From NCBI GenBank assembly GCA_965229605.1, contig OZ245892.1, forward strand, positions 2,232,001 through 2,296,000: 64,000 nucleotides of DNA. Direction: 5' to 3'. The notes beneath the pieces were generated by a model that was given only the letters and a program-made list of their open reading frames with translations, was not told the origin of the DNA and searched no databases. This stretch comes from G965229605 sp965229605. Its GTDB lineage: Bacteria; Pseudomonadota; Alphaproteobacteria; CBDDJK01. How positions within the stretch are numbered: the first letter of the stretch is position 1; the number at the start of each line of letters is the position of its first letter. Made by a program: the position numbers and the translations under genes. Positions 1 to 11,529 of the stretch are shown one piece after another.

Positions 1-3000
1 GACATTTCCGACGAGGTCGGTTGTGGAGGCGATAACGGTGAGTTCATCGGCATGATCGATGGTGAGTTCATTTTCGACGGTCTGGAGTTGCAGGGTCCAT
101 GTTCCGTATTGATCGGCTTGTGTTGTATAGGTTGTTTGTTCGCCGGATTGGTCGGAGACGGTGAGTCGTATGGTTGCGTTTTTCTCGGTACTTCCGTAGA
201 GGCCGGGGGTTGAGCCGATAGTGTAGACGGTTCCGGTCAGGGGGTTTCTGCTTTCGGCATCGACTGTGGGGATTGTGAGTTCGGCGACACTATCGACGGT
301 CCAGATTCCGAAGTCCTGGTTGGTTTGGTTGCCGAGGATATCAGTGACGCTGGAGGTGATGCTGAGGGTTTCTTCATGATCGATATCAAGCCCGGTGACA
401 TCGGCGAGTTCGAGGGTCCAGCTTCCGGTTATTGCATCGGAGGTTGTTGTAAAGACGGCGCTTTGATTTCCGTCATCGACGGTTATTCGCACGATGGCGT
501 CGGTTTCTGTGCTTCCCGAGAGTCCGGCGGTTGCATTGATAGAGAAGGCGGGATCGCCAATATCATAGGCCCGGTCTTCATCATCGATGGAGAGGGTGAT
601 GGGGGAGGCGAGTTCATCCACGGTCCAGGTGAAGGGTCCGAGGTTTGCGACATTTTCTGCGCGGTCGGTTGCGGAGGCATGGACGGTGAGTTGATCGGCG
701 TGATCGATATCGAGTTCGTTTTGAACATCGGCGAGTTCGAGGGTCCAGCTGCCATTTTCATCGGAGGTTGTGGTGAAGGTTGTCAGGCCCCCCTCCACCC
801 CGTCAGAGACGGTTATGCGGATGGTTGAATATTCTTCGGTGGTGCCGGAGAGTCCTGCGGTAGCGGTGATTGTGAAGGGGTCACCTTGAATATCGGGGTC
901 GCGGTCTTCTTCATCGATGGTGAGGGTGAGGGCATCGATAACAAGGTCGGCGGTCCAGGTCACCGGGCTGGTGAGGCTGGAGCTTTCCCCGACATCATTT
1001 GTGGCTCTTGCGGTGACGGTCAGCAGTTCGTCATGTGTAATGACCAGGGTTGATCCCAAAACTCTGTCGTCAAAGGCATCAATGGTCCAGTTTCCGAAGC
1101 TATCGGTGACGATAGTGGTATAGACGCCGAGTTCCTGATTACCTATGTCGTCGAAACCTGTGATTGTCAGGTAAATAATATTGCCTGCCTTGGCGGTCCC
1201 GGTGATGATTGGATATTCATCGCCGATCAGATCATAGCCATTTTCTGGCGGATCAATGACTGGCGGGGGGGGCGGGGTGGTATCAATGATAAATTGCGAG
1301 AATGGCCTGTCGGTGCCAGGTCCTTCATTTCCGGCCAGATCGACCTGGCGCGCATCGACCCGGATCGAGCCATCGTCTGCCAATATATCGGGGTCGCCAT
1401 CGACAACGGTTGCGGTTTCGGTATCGAGTGACCAGATACCTGCGTCCGTGACCTGGGTCCGATAGGTGACTCCGCCATGATCGCCAGAGGTATCATCGTC
1501 AAACAGGGTGACATAGATGGTGGCCCCGGCTTCGGCACTATCGCCTATGATCACAGGGGTGATATCTGCGGTGACGGCCTGGTCTGCCGGGGAGGTAATG
1601 ATGAGCTGATCGGGGGGTGTTTGATCGATGGTAAAGGTGACCGGGTTGGCATAAATGAGAGTGCCTGCGCTATCTTGGCTTCCGGCATTGACGGTGACGA
1701 CTTCTTCATCATCAAGGTCAAAGTCGGTATCGGCAGCTATCGGGGTTGCAACATTCCCGGGATCATCGGCATCAGAGCCGACGGTGACCGACCAGACGCC
1801 GGAGCCATCGGCCTGCACTTCATAGGTTGCGGCATATCCCTGACCATCGTCAACGGTGACATAGACAGTGGTGTTTGGCGCGGTGCTATAGCCGATAATG
1901 GTCGGGGTTGAGTCGTTTTCATATCCCTGGTCGGCGGGCTGAAGGATGACGGATTCGGCGGGGTCGATAATACGGAAAGAGACGGTGTCGCTGATGGGTG
2001 ATTGATTGCCTGCGGCATCATAGGACTGGGCGGTGACATTGATATAATCGTTGGCATCAAGGCTAAAGCCGCTGGTAAAGGTCTCGCCTTCAAGGTCGAT
2101 TGACCAGTTTCCGGAGCTATCGACATCGACCCTGATTTCTTCTGTCCCTCCGCCAGTGGTATCTTCCAGCGTGAGGATGACATATTCGGCCTCGGGGGCG
2201 GTGCCTGAAATGACCGGGGTTTCATCGGCAAAGGGCTGGGCGGCTGAAGGCACCTCGATCACCGGTTGCGGGGGGTCGCTGCTATCGACGGTGACCCTGA
2301 TGGAATCGCTTGCGCTGCCGCCAGCTGTATCAGAGACTTCAATGTCCAGCTCTTCCATATCCTCAAGCGTAATATTATCGCCATAGGTCGCGCTTGGCGG
2401 CGGGTTTGTGCCAAAATCAAGCGACCAATAGCCATTTTGATCGGGGGTGACTTCATAGGTGCCAATCCCGTTGCCGACGGTGCCGGTTGCCCCGCCATCA
2501 TTGATTGTGACATAGATGGTTGTATTGGGTTCGCCGGTCCCTTCGATCACGACATCATCGGGGACAAATTCACCGCTTGCTGGCGCGGTGATTTCCGGCG
2601 CAGCGGGTTGAGTGACTTGAAAAATGAACGGGCTGGAGGGGTCAGAGACATGCCCGGCTGCATCTTCTGCCGTCAAGGTGATGGTGAAAAAGTCCAGATC
2701 ATTGGCAAAAGTGATGGCATCGGCGCCGGTATCGTCAAGATCAAGGCTCCAGTTGCCAGCTGTATTGGCGGTGAGTGTTTTAACCATTGAATCGCCGTCA
2801 TCATCGGCAAGGGTGATATAGACGATAGAATCGGGTTCGGAGGTGCCTTCCAGCAGCGGGTCCAGCACGCCAAGCACCTGGCCATCAACCGGGTTGGTCA
2901 GGACGGGGGCATCCGGGGTCAGGATATCGACGCTATAGGTTTCGCTGGCATTGCCGGGGGAGCGGTTATCATATTCATCATAGGCAATGGCGGTGATGGT

Positions 3001-6000
3001 CAGGGGATCGCTATCGCTCAGGGTCAGCGGAGTATTTTCGGGGGTGTCATTCTCGACATCAATACTCCAGTCGCCGTTATTATCGGCGGTCACCTGATAG
3101 ATGGTATTGTCATCGCTGTCGGACAGGGTGACCCAAAGGATTGAATCGGCGTCTGCGCTGCCGGTGATGATCAAGGGGTCTTCGGTGATATAATCCTGTG
3201 CTTCCGGGGTTGTAATGGTCGGGGTTGCCGGGCCTTGCAAATCCATGGTCAGATTGACGGTATTGCCGGTCTCCACGGGTCTGCCCGATGCTTGGGAGGA
3301 AACCTGCAACACCAGATCATCAGCATGGACAAGACCAAACCCGTCATTATTCGGATCAAAGGCACTTGCATCCAGATCATAGGACCAATAGCCGGTTCCA
3401 TCGGTAATCAGGGTCACCACCTCGGACTCGCCATCATTGCTATCGGTCAGGGTCAGATAGACCTGATCGCCCGCAGGGGCAAAACCGCTGATGGTTGTGT
3501 TATTGCCGATGGTCTCAAGGTCTGAAGGCTCGATAATCTCCGGGGCTGTGCCGGTAAAGCTATAGATCGTGGTTTCAACCGGGGTTGACGGGTCGGATGT
3601 ATGATTAAGCGCATCGCTGGCTGTCGCCGTGATCGTCAGTTTATCGCCATCGTCAAAAAGCAGATCGCCCGTGACATTTTGATAAGAGTTCTGATCATCG
3701 GTATCAAGCACCCAGTCGCCGTTGTTATCGGTCAGGACTTCATAGGTTGCGGCGGTTGCATCATCATCGGTGATGGTGACCAGCACCAGCGAATTTTCTT
3801 CAGCCGAGCCACTGATTTCAGGCCCCAGATCATTGACATAGGGGCTGGAGGGGACTTCGATAGTCGGGGCTTTCGGGGCGTCCAGATCCACCGGGAAGAA
3901 GAGTTGCGTTGGATTATAGTCGATATCTCTTTGCAAGTCGTTACCGTCTTTATCGGTTGCGCCGATGATTGACAGCCGCGCATTGTCTCCGTCAACAAAG
4001 GTGGAAGCGGATAACTGGCTGTCGTCTTCTATATAATAGGACCAGAGTCCGCCGCCATCGACATCAACCGTGATCGGATCGGCAAACCCGGTGCCATCCC
4101 AGACTTCCAGAATAATGGTGCCGCCAGCAGGCCCGGTGCCTTCGACCAGCAACCCGTCCCGATTGGGGTCAATCACGGTGCCGTCCGCCGGGCTGGTGAT
4201 ATAGGCCGGGACATCAAGGTCAATATCATAGGTAAAAATGACCACATCACTGGCTTCAGACCCGTTGCCGCTGCTGGAATCATAGCCAACGACTTCAACC
4301 CGGACCGGGTCGTCATCGTCAACCGTGAACGGATCGCCGCTCAGGCTGGTTGGCAGATCCGTAAAATCCAGTATCCAGGTGCCATCCGTCACATCAACCG
4401 TATAGGTCGATTTGCCATCCGGTGAATCATCCAGAATGATCTCGACATAATCAGAACCGACCGCCGTCCCGCTCAGGATCGGCTCGTCAGTCGCAATCAC
4501 ATCGCCATCGGTCGGCTCCGCAATCGTCGGTTTTTCGGGAACATCCGTGTCATAATTAACCAAAACAATGGTCGGGTCCGATTCATTGCCTGCCGCATCA
4601 TACGCCCGGGCCTCCAGCGTGACATCGCCGCCATCTTCCAAAAAGCTGGTATCGCCAGAAACTGGCTCCTCCGACCAGATATCTATCGCCCAGTTGCCGC
4701 CAACCACCTCCGCCGTGAAGATCGCTTGCGCGTCCCCCTCGCTCACCGTCAGCCGGATAATCGATCCCTCCTCGCTGCCCGTGCCAAGCACCGGGTCCTG
4801 ATCACTCACATCGCCCGCAACCGGCTCATCAATCCCAGGTGCATCCGGCCCCGTCGTATCAACCGTAAAGACCTTCGGATCACTCGCATTCACACCGCCA
4901 GTGTCATTCGCAATCACCGCGGTCGCCGTGACCACATCCCCCTCGTCAATAGAAATCCGGCTGCTGCTCACCCGATAGTCATCAGGATTAGCCGCAGGGT
5001 CAAAATCCAGCTCCCAGCGCCCATTATTGGCAGCCGTCACAACATAAGTCGCTCTGTCGCCGTCATTGTCCTCAAGCCAGATCGTAACCTCCCGCCCCGG
5101 ATCGCCCAGACCAGAAAGATAAGGCGTCTCATCATCAAAATCACCACTCGGCTCAATAATCGTCGGCTGGCCCGGCGTAAAATGACTCAGCGTAAAACTC
5201 ACATTGTCAGACGTCCCCGACTGATTGCCCGCACGGTCCATCGCCGTCGCCGTCACCTCAACCAGATCGCCGTCCTCAAACAAATCGTACGCCGCAGTCC
5301 CCTCCGTATTAATCGACCAGTTGCCATTGACATCAACCGACGTCGTTACCGTCACCGTCTCATCGTCATCCACATCGTGAAGGACCAAAATCACAAAACC
5401 TTCAGGCTCCGCCGTGCCCTCAATGCTCGGAGTCAAATCAGGAATCCAGTCATCTTGCGCCGGACTTGTAATCACAGGCTCCGGCGGCGGAGTCATATCT
5501 ATCGTAAATACAGAAACCGTTTCAAGCGTCCCATTGTTCGTTTCTATCGAAGCCGTGACCGTGATCGTCTCTCCATCATCAAACGTCGGGCCCCCGCCAT
5601 CAACAAGAACAAAATTATCCGGGTCAGAAATATCAAAAACCCATTTCCGGTTCTCATCCGCAACAACCTGATAGGTCCCGGTAAAGCTGCCGTCCGTAAT
5701 CACCAGAGTCACCGTTTCACCCTCATCAGCAACCCCCGTCACATAGGTCGGGACCTTGCCATCGCCATCCTCGTCAGGGACAAAACTGCCGTCCGCCGGA
5801 TAGCTGATCGAAAGCAAACTCGCATCATAGCTGTAAATATACCCGCCAAAATATGTTTCAGAAGTATTCCCTGCTATATCATAGGCATAAAGATCAACCG
5901 CAATCCGGTCGCCATCATCCACAAAATCAAAGGTGGGCTCGTCCGAAAGATCAAAACTCCAGGTGCCATCAGCCTCCGGGACCACCTCATAGGTGACCGG

Positions 6001-9000
6001 GCCCTCCCCATCATCATCATAAAGAATAATAACAACCGTCGATTCCGGATCACCCGTCCCATATAAAACCGGCGCCGCAATCCCGATGGTCCCGTCCGGC
6101 CGGTCCAGAACCGGATCATACGGCGGAATAAGATCAACCGTATAACTCTCCTCATCATAACCCGATATATTGCCCGCCCGGTCAGTCGCTGAAGCCTGAA
6201 CCGTCACCGTTTCCCCGGTTTCCAGATCCAGCGTGCCTTCATACGCATCAACCGTCGCATTCAAGCTCCAGTTGCCACTCGCGTCCGCCTGAACTGAATA
6301 GGTCGCAAAATACTCCCCGTCACTCAACGTCACCAGCAAAGTCGCATAGGCCTCGCTAGAACCCGTGATCCCGGCCTCATGGCTGTAGTAGTCATTGCTC
6401 GGAGTCAAAATGTCCGGCGGGTCCGGCTCCGTTATATCCACCGTGAAACTATAGTCCTGCTTCCCGTCAATCAAATTGCCATCGCCATTGTTCGCCTGCA
6501 ACGTCACCGACACATTATCGCCGTCCTCAAACCCGTCAAAACTGCCGGTGCCAATGGCCTCGCTCATATCGACAGTCCATTGACCGCTGCTGTTCGCCGT
6601 CACGATATAGACTATCGAATCATCGCTGCCGTCATTAACCGTGACATAGACCGTCGCCCCGGGGTCTGCGACCCCGTGCAGGACCGGGAAAAGCTCGTCA
6701 TCGCTTAGAAAACTGTTATCCTCGGGATAGGACAGTTCCGGCACGCCATTCTCAACCAGCCGGACATAAAGCGGCTGGCTGGCCGGGTCAGAGCGGTTAT
6801 TCGCCGGATCAATCGCTATCGCCGTGATCGTCAGGTCATCGTCATCATTAAGGTCAAAATCAAGTTCAACGCTGCTGCTGTCCAGACTCCAGTCGCCGCC
6901 TGCATCAGCCGTGACGTAAAAAGTCGAAGATATCTCCTCAACCGTATCGGTCAGAACCAACTCGACCAGCGAATCCGGCTCGGAGGTGCCTTCGATATCT
7001 GGAAGCTCGGTGCCATTGACGCCAGCCCCGTATCCCGGCTCCTCAATGATCGGCGGGAAAGGCGCATCAAGGTCAGTCTCCAGCTCAATCCGGTCATAAT
7101 CGTCCGGGTTGGTTGTCTCGCCTATATCAACATTATAGGCCGTCACCGTGATCCTTTCACCCCCGTCAAAACTGGTGGTGCCTTCGACGACGGCAGTGGC
7201 CAGATCGACCTCCCAGTAATAGGATTCATCCTCAAGATTGACATCGGCATAATAGATCCATTTATTGCCGTCCGGATCTTCAAGCACCAGCATCACCTCG
7301 TTAATAAACGGGGTTCCGGTCCCGCTGATAACCGTGCTTTCGCCAATCGTGCCGTCATTTTCAGGGCTCAGAATAACCGGGGTGGTCAGGCTTTCAACAA
7401 TATCCAGCCGGTGAGTCGCAGAAGGATCAGAAACATTCCCCGCCTCATCAATCACCGTTGCGGTCAGTGTGACATCTTCACCCGCTCCCGGGATTCCGCC
7501 AACATCCTGGCTTTCAACATCAATGCTCCATTTCCCGTTGATAACGGTTGTTGAATAGACCTTTATGTTGCCCTGATCATCGCTGACCGTGAGTTTGACC
7601 TCGCCACCTTCTTCGCTGGAGGTGCCTTCAACCGTAAATTCCTCAACCGAATAGGTGTCATCCTGGGGCGAAGTAATGACCGGGGCATCAGGGTTGGTCT
7701 GATCGACATCAAAGCTGCTGGTTGCCGCCAGGCTGAAGTTTCCGGCTTGATCAATAGCATTGGCCTGAACCCGGAATTCACCATCCTCGTCAAAGACCAG
7801 CGGCTCAACAGGATTGCCGGAGTTCGGATCATCTTCCGGCAAGTCGGTTGCGAAATCTATTTTCCAGTTTCCTTGCGAATTGACCTCGGTCCGGTAGGTG
7901 ACGCTATTATTCTCTTCATCGGTGAGCACGACCCGGACGGTTGACGCATCGTCTGTGACACTGCCGGAGATTTGCTCGGGCGCTTCGTTAAGGTCTGCGC
8001 CATCTCTGGGGTCATTGATGATTGGTATATCGGGAAGGACGGAATCGATGGTAAATTCAAGCGGGTCGGGTGTGGCGCTGAGGCCACTTGTGATATAGCC
8101 ATTGGCTTTGGCGGAGACCGAGATCACCTGCCCGTGTTCAAGGTCGAATTCGGTGTCTGGATCAGTAACGCTCGGGGTTGCGATATTGAGCGACCAGGAG
8201 CCATTTTCGTCTGCGGTGACGACTTCGGTCAGTTTTTGTCCCTCGGCATCGGTCAGGGTGACGGTGACGTCTTCGCCTGGCAGGGCGATCCCCGAGATCA
8301 CGGGGGTATTATCGCTGAAATCGCCATTTTCGGGGACGAGGATTTGTGGCGCCCCGTTGTCATCAAGGGGAGAGATATTAAAGGCACTGGTGGCTGTCGG
8401 GGATTGGTTCCCGGCCAGATCATAGGCTGTGGCGTAGATTTCAAAGCCTTCCCCTTCATCGAGGCCGAAGTCGGGTTCATCGTCCCCGCCGAGGTTGATT
8501 TTCCATCCCCCGATGGCATCAGAGGTGATGATATAGGTGATGCGTTCGTTGGTATCGCTTTCGACGAGGGTGACGCGGATTTCGGTTTCTGCGTCTGCGG
8601 TGCCGGAGATTTCGAAGTCGGGATTGGTGATGGTTGAGTTATCGGCGGGGCTATCAATCTGGACGGAGCCAGGCGGGATGGTATCAATGGTGAAGAAGGA
8701 CAGGGCTGAATTGTCGGACACATTTCTGTCCTGGTCTTCTGCGTTTGCGGTTGCGGTGATTGTTTCGCCGTTATCGAGGACAATCCCGCCGCTGATTGTC
8801 TTGTCGGTATCAAGGTCGATTTGCCAGTTGCCCTGGTCATCGGCGGTTGTCCGATAGACGCCGCTGAAGGTGCCATCGCTGAGTGTCAGATTGACAATCG
8901 CATTTGGGTCGGCTGCCCCTGTGATGACCGGGGTTGCATCGTTGATGGAGCTTCCGTTTGCGGGGGTTATGATTTCGGGGACACTATTTTCGACCGTGAC

Positions 9001-11529
9001 GATGCTGAAGGCGGAGTCGGCCTGGCCGGACTGGTTTCCGGCTTCATCGGTTGCGCTTGCCGAGACATCGACATCGCCGGTGAGGGCGGTTCCGTTATCA
9101 AGGTCAAGGGTCCAGTTTCCGTCTTCATTGACGGTTATGCCGTGATAGGTTTCGCTGCTGTTATCATCGCTGAGGGTGAGGGTGATGGTGCTTCCGGCTT
9201 CTGCGGAGCCTGCGATAACCGGGGTTGTATCGGTGACCCCGCCGCCGTTGGAGGGGGAAAGGATCACGGGTTCATCGGGCGCAACCATGTCGATGGTAAA
9301 GGCGAGAACATCTGCGGGCGATTCATTTCCGGCGTCATCGGTTGCGGTTGCGGACATATTGATTTTTTCGCCGTGGGAGAGGGTGATATCTCCGGCAGTC
9401 GGGGTGGTTGTTTCAAGGTCGATTTGCCATTCGCCGGTGGCACTTGCGGTTGTGACGTAGGTTTCTGCGCCGCTATCGTCGCTAAGGACAACGGTGACGG
9501 TTGACAGCGGTTCGGCGGTTCCGCTCAGCAGCGGGTCGTCCTGGGTAAAGGCGTTATCGCTTGGCGTATCGATAGAGGGGCGAGAGGGGATGGCGGTATC
9601 GACAGAGACAACAACCGGATCGGCATATTTTGTTTCGCCGCTGGAGCCCGAGCTGGCTTCGATGGTGACGGTTTCTTCGTGATCGATGCTAAAGCCGGGG
9701 GTAAAGCCGGAGGGGGATTGCGTGTCAATATCCAGTGCCCATTCGCCATTGGTGCCTGTTCCCACGCGATAGGTTGCGGCTTCGCCGTTACTATCGCTGA
9801 TGGTGACCAGAACGATAGCCCCTGGATCGGCGATCCCCCGGATTTCGGGGGTTGCGCTATTGATGGTATCGCCATCATCGGGAAGGGTGATGACCGGGAT
9901 TCCCTCGGTGACTTCAAGGACATCAAAGGTGATGGTGCTGACTTCGGAGACATGACCGGCTTCATCGGTTGCGGTTGCGCTGACGGTTGCGGTCTCGCCG
10001 AGGTTAAAGCCGAATCCGTTATCCACACCGATTGGGTCTGTTGTGTCTGGATCAAGGGACCAGTTGCCGCTGGAATCAGCGGTGACCTGATAGGTTGCTT
10101 TATCAACTCCGTCATCAAGGGTGACGAGGATGAGTGCATCGGCTTCTGCGGAGCCTTCAATGACGGGGGTTGCATCGGTGACTCCGCCGGTATCGGCCGG
10201 GTAGGTGATGACGGGTGGGTCTGGCGGGGTGAGGTCAAAGGTAATCGCGGTATGCGTATCGAGGGGGGATGAGAAATCAGCATCGTTATCCAGCACGATG
10301 GTCATGGTTTCGGATTCATCGAACGCGATGGAGGAGGAGGAATCGACAGGCACATCCCCCCCGTTATCAAGGTTGACGGTCCAGACTCCGTTTGCGTCGG
10401 TTGTGATTTGATAGGTTGCGGCTTCGCCGTGATTATCGCTGAGTTCGACATAATAGGTTGTGTTTGCTTCACCGAGGCCTGCGATAACGGGGTCGAGGTC
10501 TGTGAGCAGTGCGCCGGTTTTAGGCGTAAGGATTTCGCCTTCACCAGACGCGACGGGTTCGCCATAGGCGGCTTCGCTGATGACGGGTCCGGTCTGGTTT
10601 CCGGCCTGGTCGTAGGCAGTTGCGGTGACGGTCAGGACTTCGCCATCGTTGTTTTCGTCTGCAAGGATGGAGCCGTCCCATTGATCGCCTTCCAGCCGCC
10701 AGACTCCGGTATCGTCTGCGGTGACGGTATGCACTTCACTGTTTCCGTCTTCGTCAGCCAGCGTGAGGACGACCGTGGTATTGGGGTCGGTTTCGCCGAC
10801 GATATCGATTTCGGGGTCGCTAAAGGCACTTCCGTTGACCGGGCTGGTGATGACGAGTTCAGAGGCCCCGATGGTATCGACTGTGCCGGTTCTTGGGTCG
10901 AATCCGTCTGCGGGTTCTTCGGAGGGGTTGCCAGCCGGATCGACCGAGATGATATAAATTTCTGCGCTTTCGCCTTCATCGAAGGAGACTTCTCCGCCCA
11001 GCCAATAGCTTTGATCTTCGGTATCGATTTTCCAGTCGCCGTCCGGGTCTGCGGTTGTGATATAGGTTGCGCTATCGCCGTCTTCGTCCGTGAGGGTGAC
11101 GAGGACCGATGCGCCAGCTTCTGCTGACCCGGTGAGTTCGGGGGTGACATCAATCAGCCAGCCATCGTTGCCAAGGTCCTCGGCATTTTCGACTGTCGGG
11201 GCTGGCGGCGGGGTATAGTCAACCAGATATTCAAGCTGGTTTGTGACGGGGCCCACGATGTTTGTTGCGACCAGATCGATGGTGACGCTGGTATCGTCTG
11301 GAAGTGAGAGGATGGGGCTTGTTTCTGGAAGGGCCAGGGACCAGTTATCATCGGTGACATCGACCTGATAGCTTTCGGTGACTTCGATGATTTCGTTGGT
11401 TTCAGAGTCCAGAGCTTCATAGGTGAACGTGATATCCACGGTATCGGCGTTGGTTGCGGTGCCAAGGATGACGGGATCTTCCTGAAAGGCGATATTGAAA
11501 TAGCCGTCAAGCGAGGTAATGACCGGGAT
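1..11529 (-). repeat. About 36 tandem Ig-like coding repeats, period about 321 bp
   Basis: The conserved G-x-W strand of each domain is visible on the + strand as a ccagttgcc-like motif. It recurs near 96, 417, 745, 1090, 1432, 1790, 2104, 2425, 2750, 3070, 3385, 3710, 4048, 4375, 4690, 5010, 5320, 5640, 5960, 6270, 6580, 6890, 7210, 7530, 7865, 8190, 8500, 8825, 9110, 9425, 9740, 10060, 10382, 10700, 11030 and 11340. That is 36 copies with a mean spacing of about 321 bp (107 codons). Spacing varies (about 285-360 bp) but always keeps frame. The copies are diverged in both DNA and protein sequence, so this is an old array rather than a recent amplification. Confidence 0.85.

Noticed and set aside
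4726..6066. 446-residue Arg/Ile-rich frame on the + strand
   Set aside because: It is a shadow of the giant minus-strand gene; composition is biased and there is no recognisable domain. Its length follows from the G/T-ending codon block on the coding strand.
1..11529. Tandem period of about 321 bp considered as a CRISPR-like or satellite array
   Set aside because: The period is explained by protein domains of about 107 residues in one continuous reading frame; the copies are not near-identical at DNA level.
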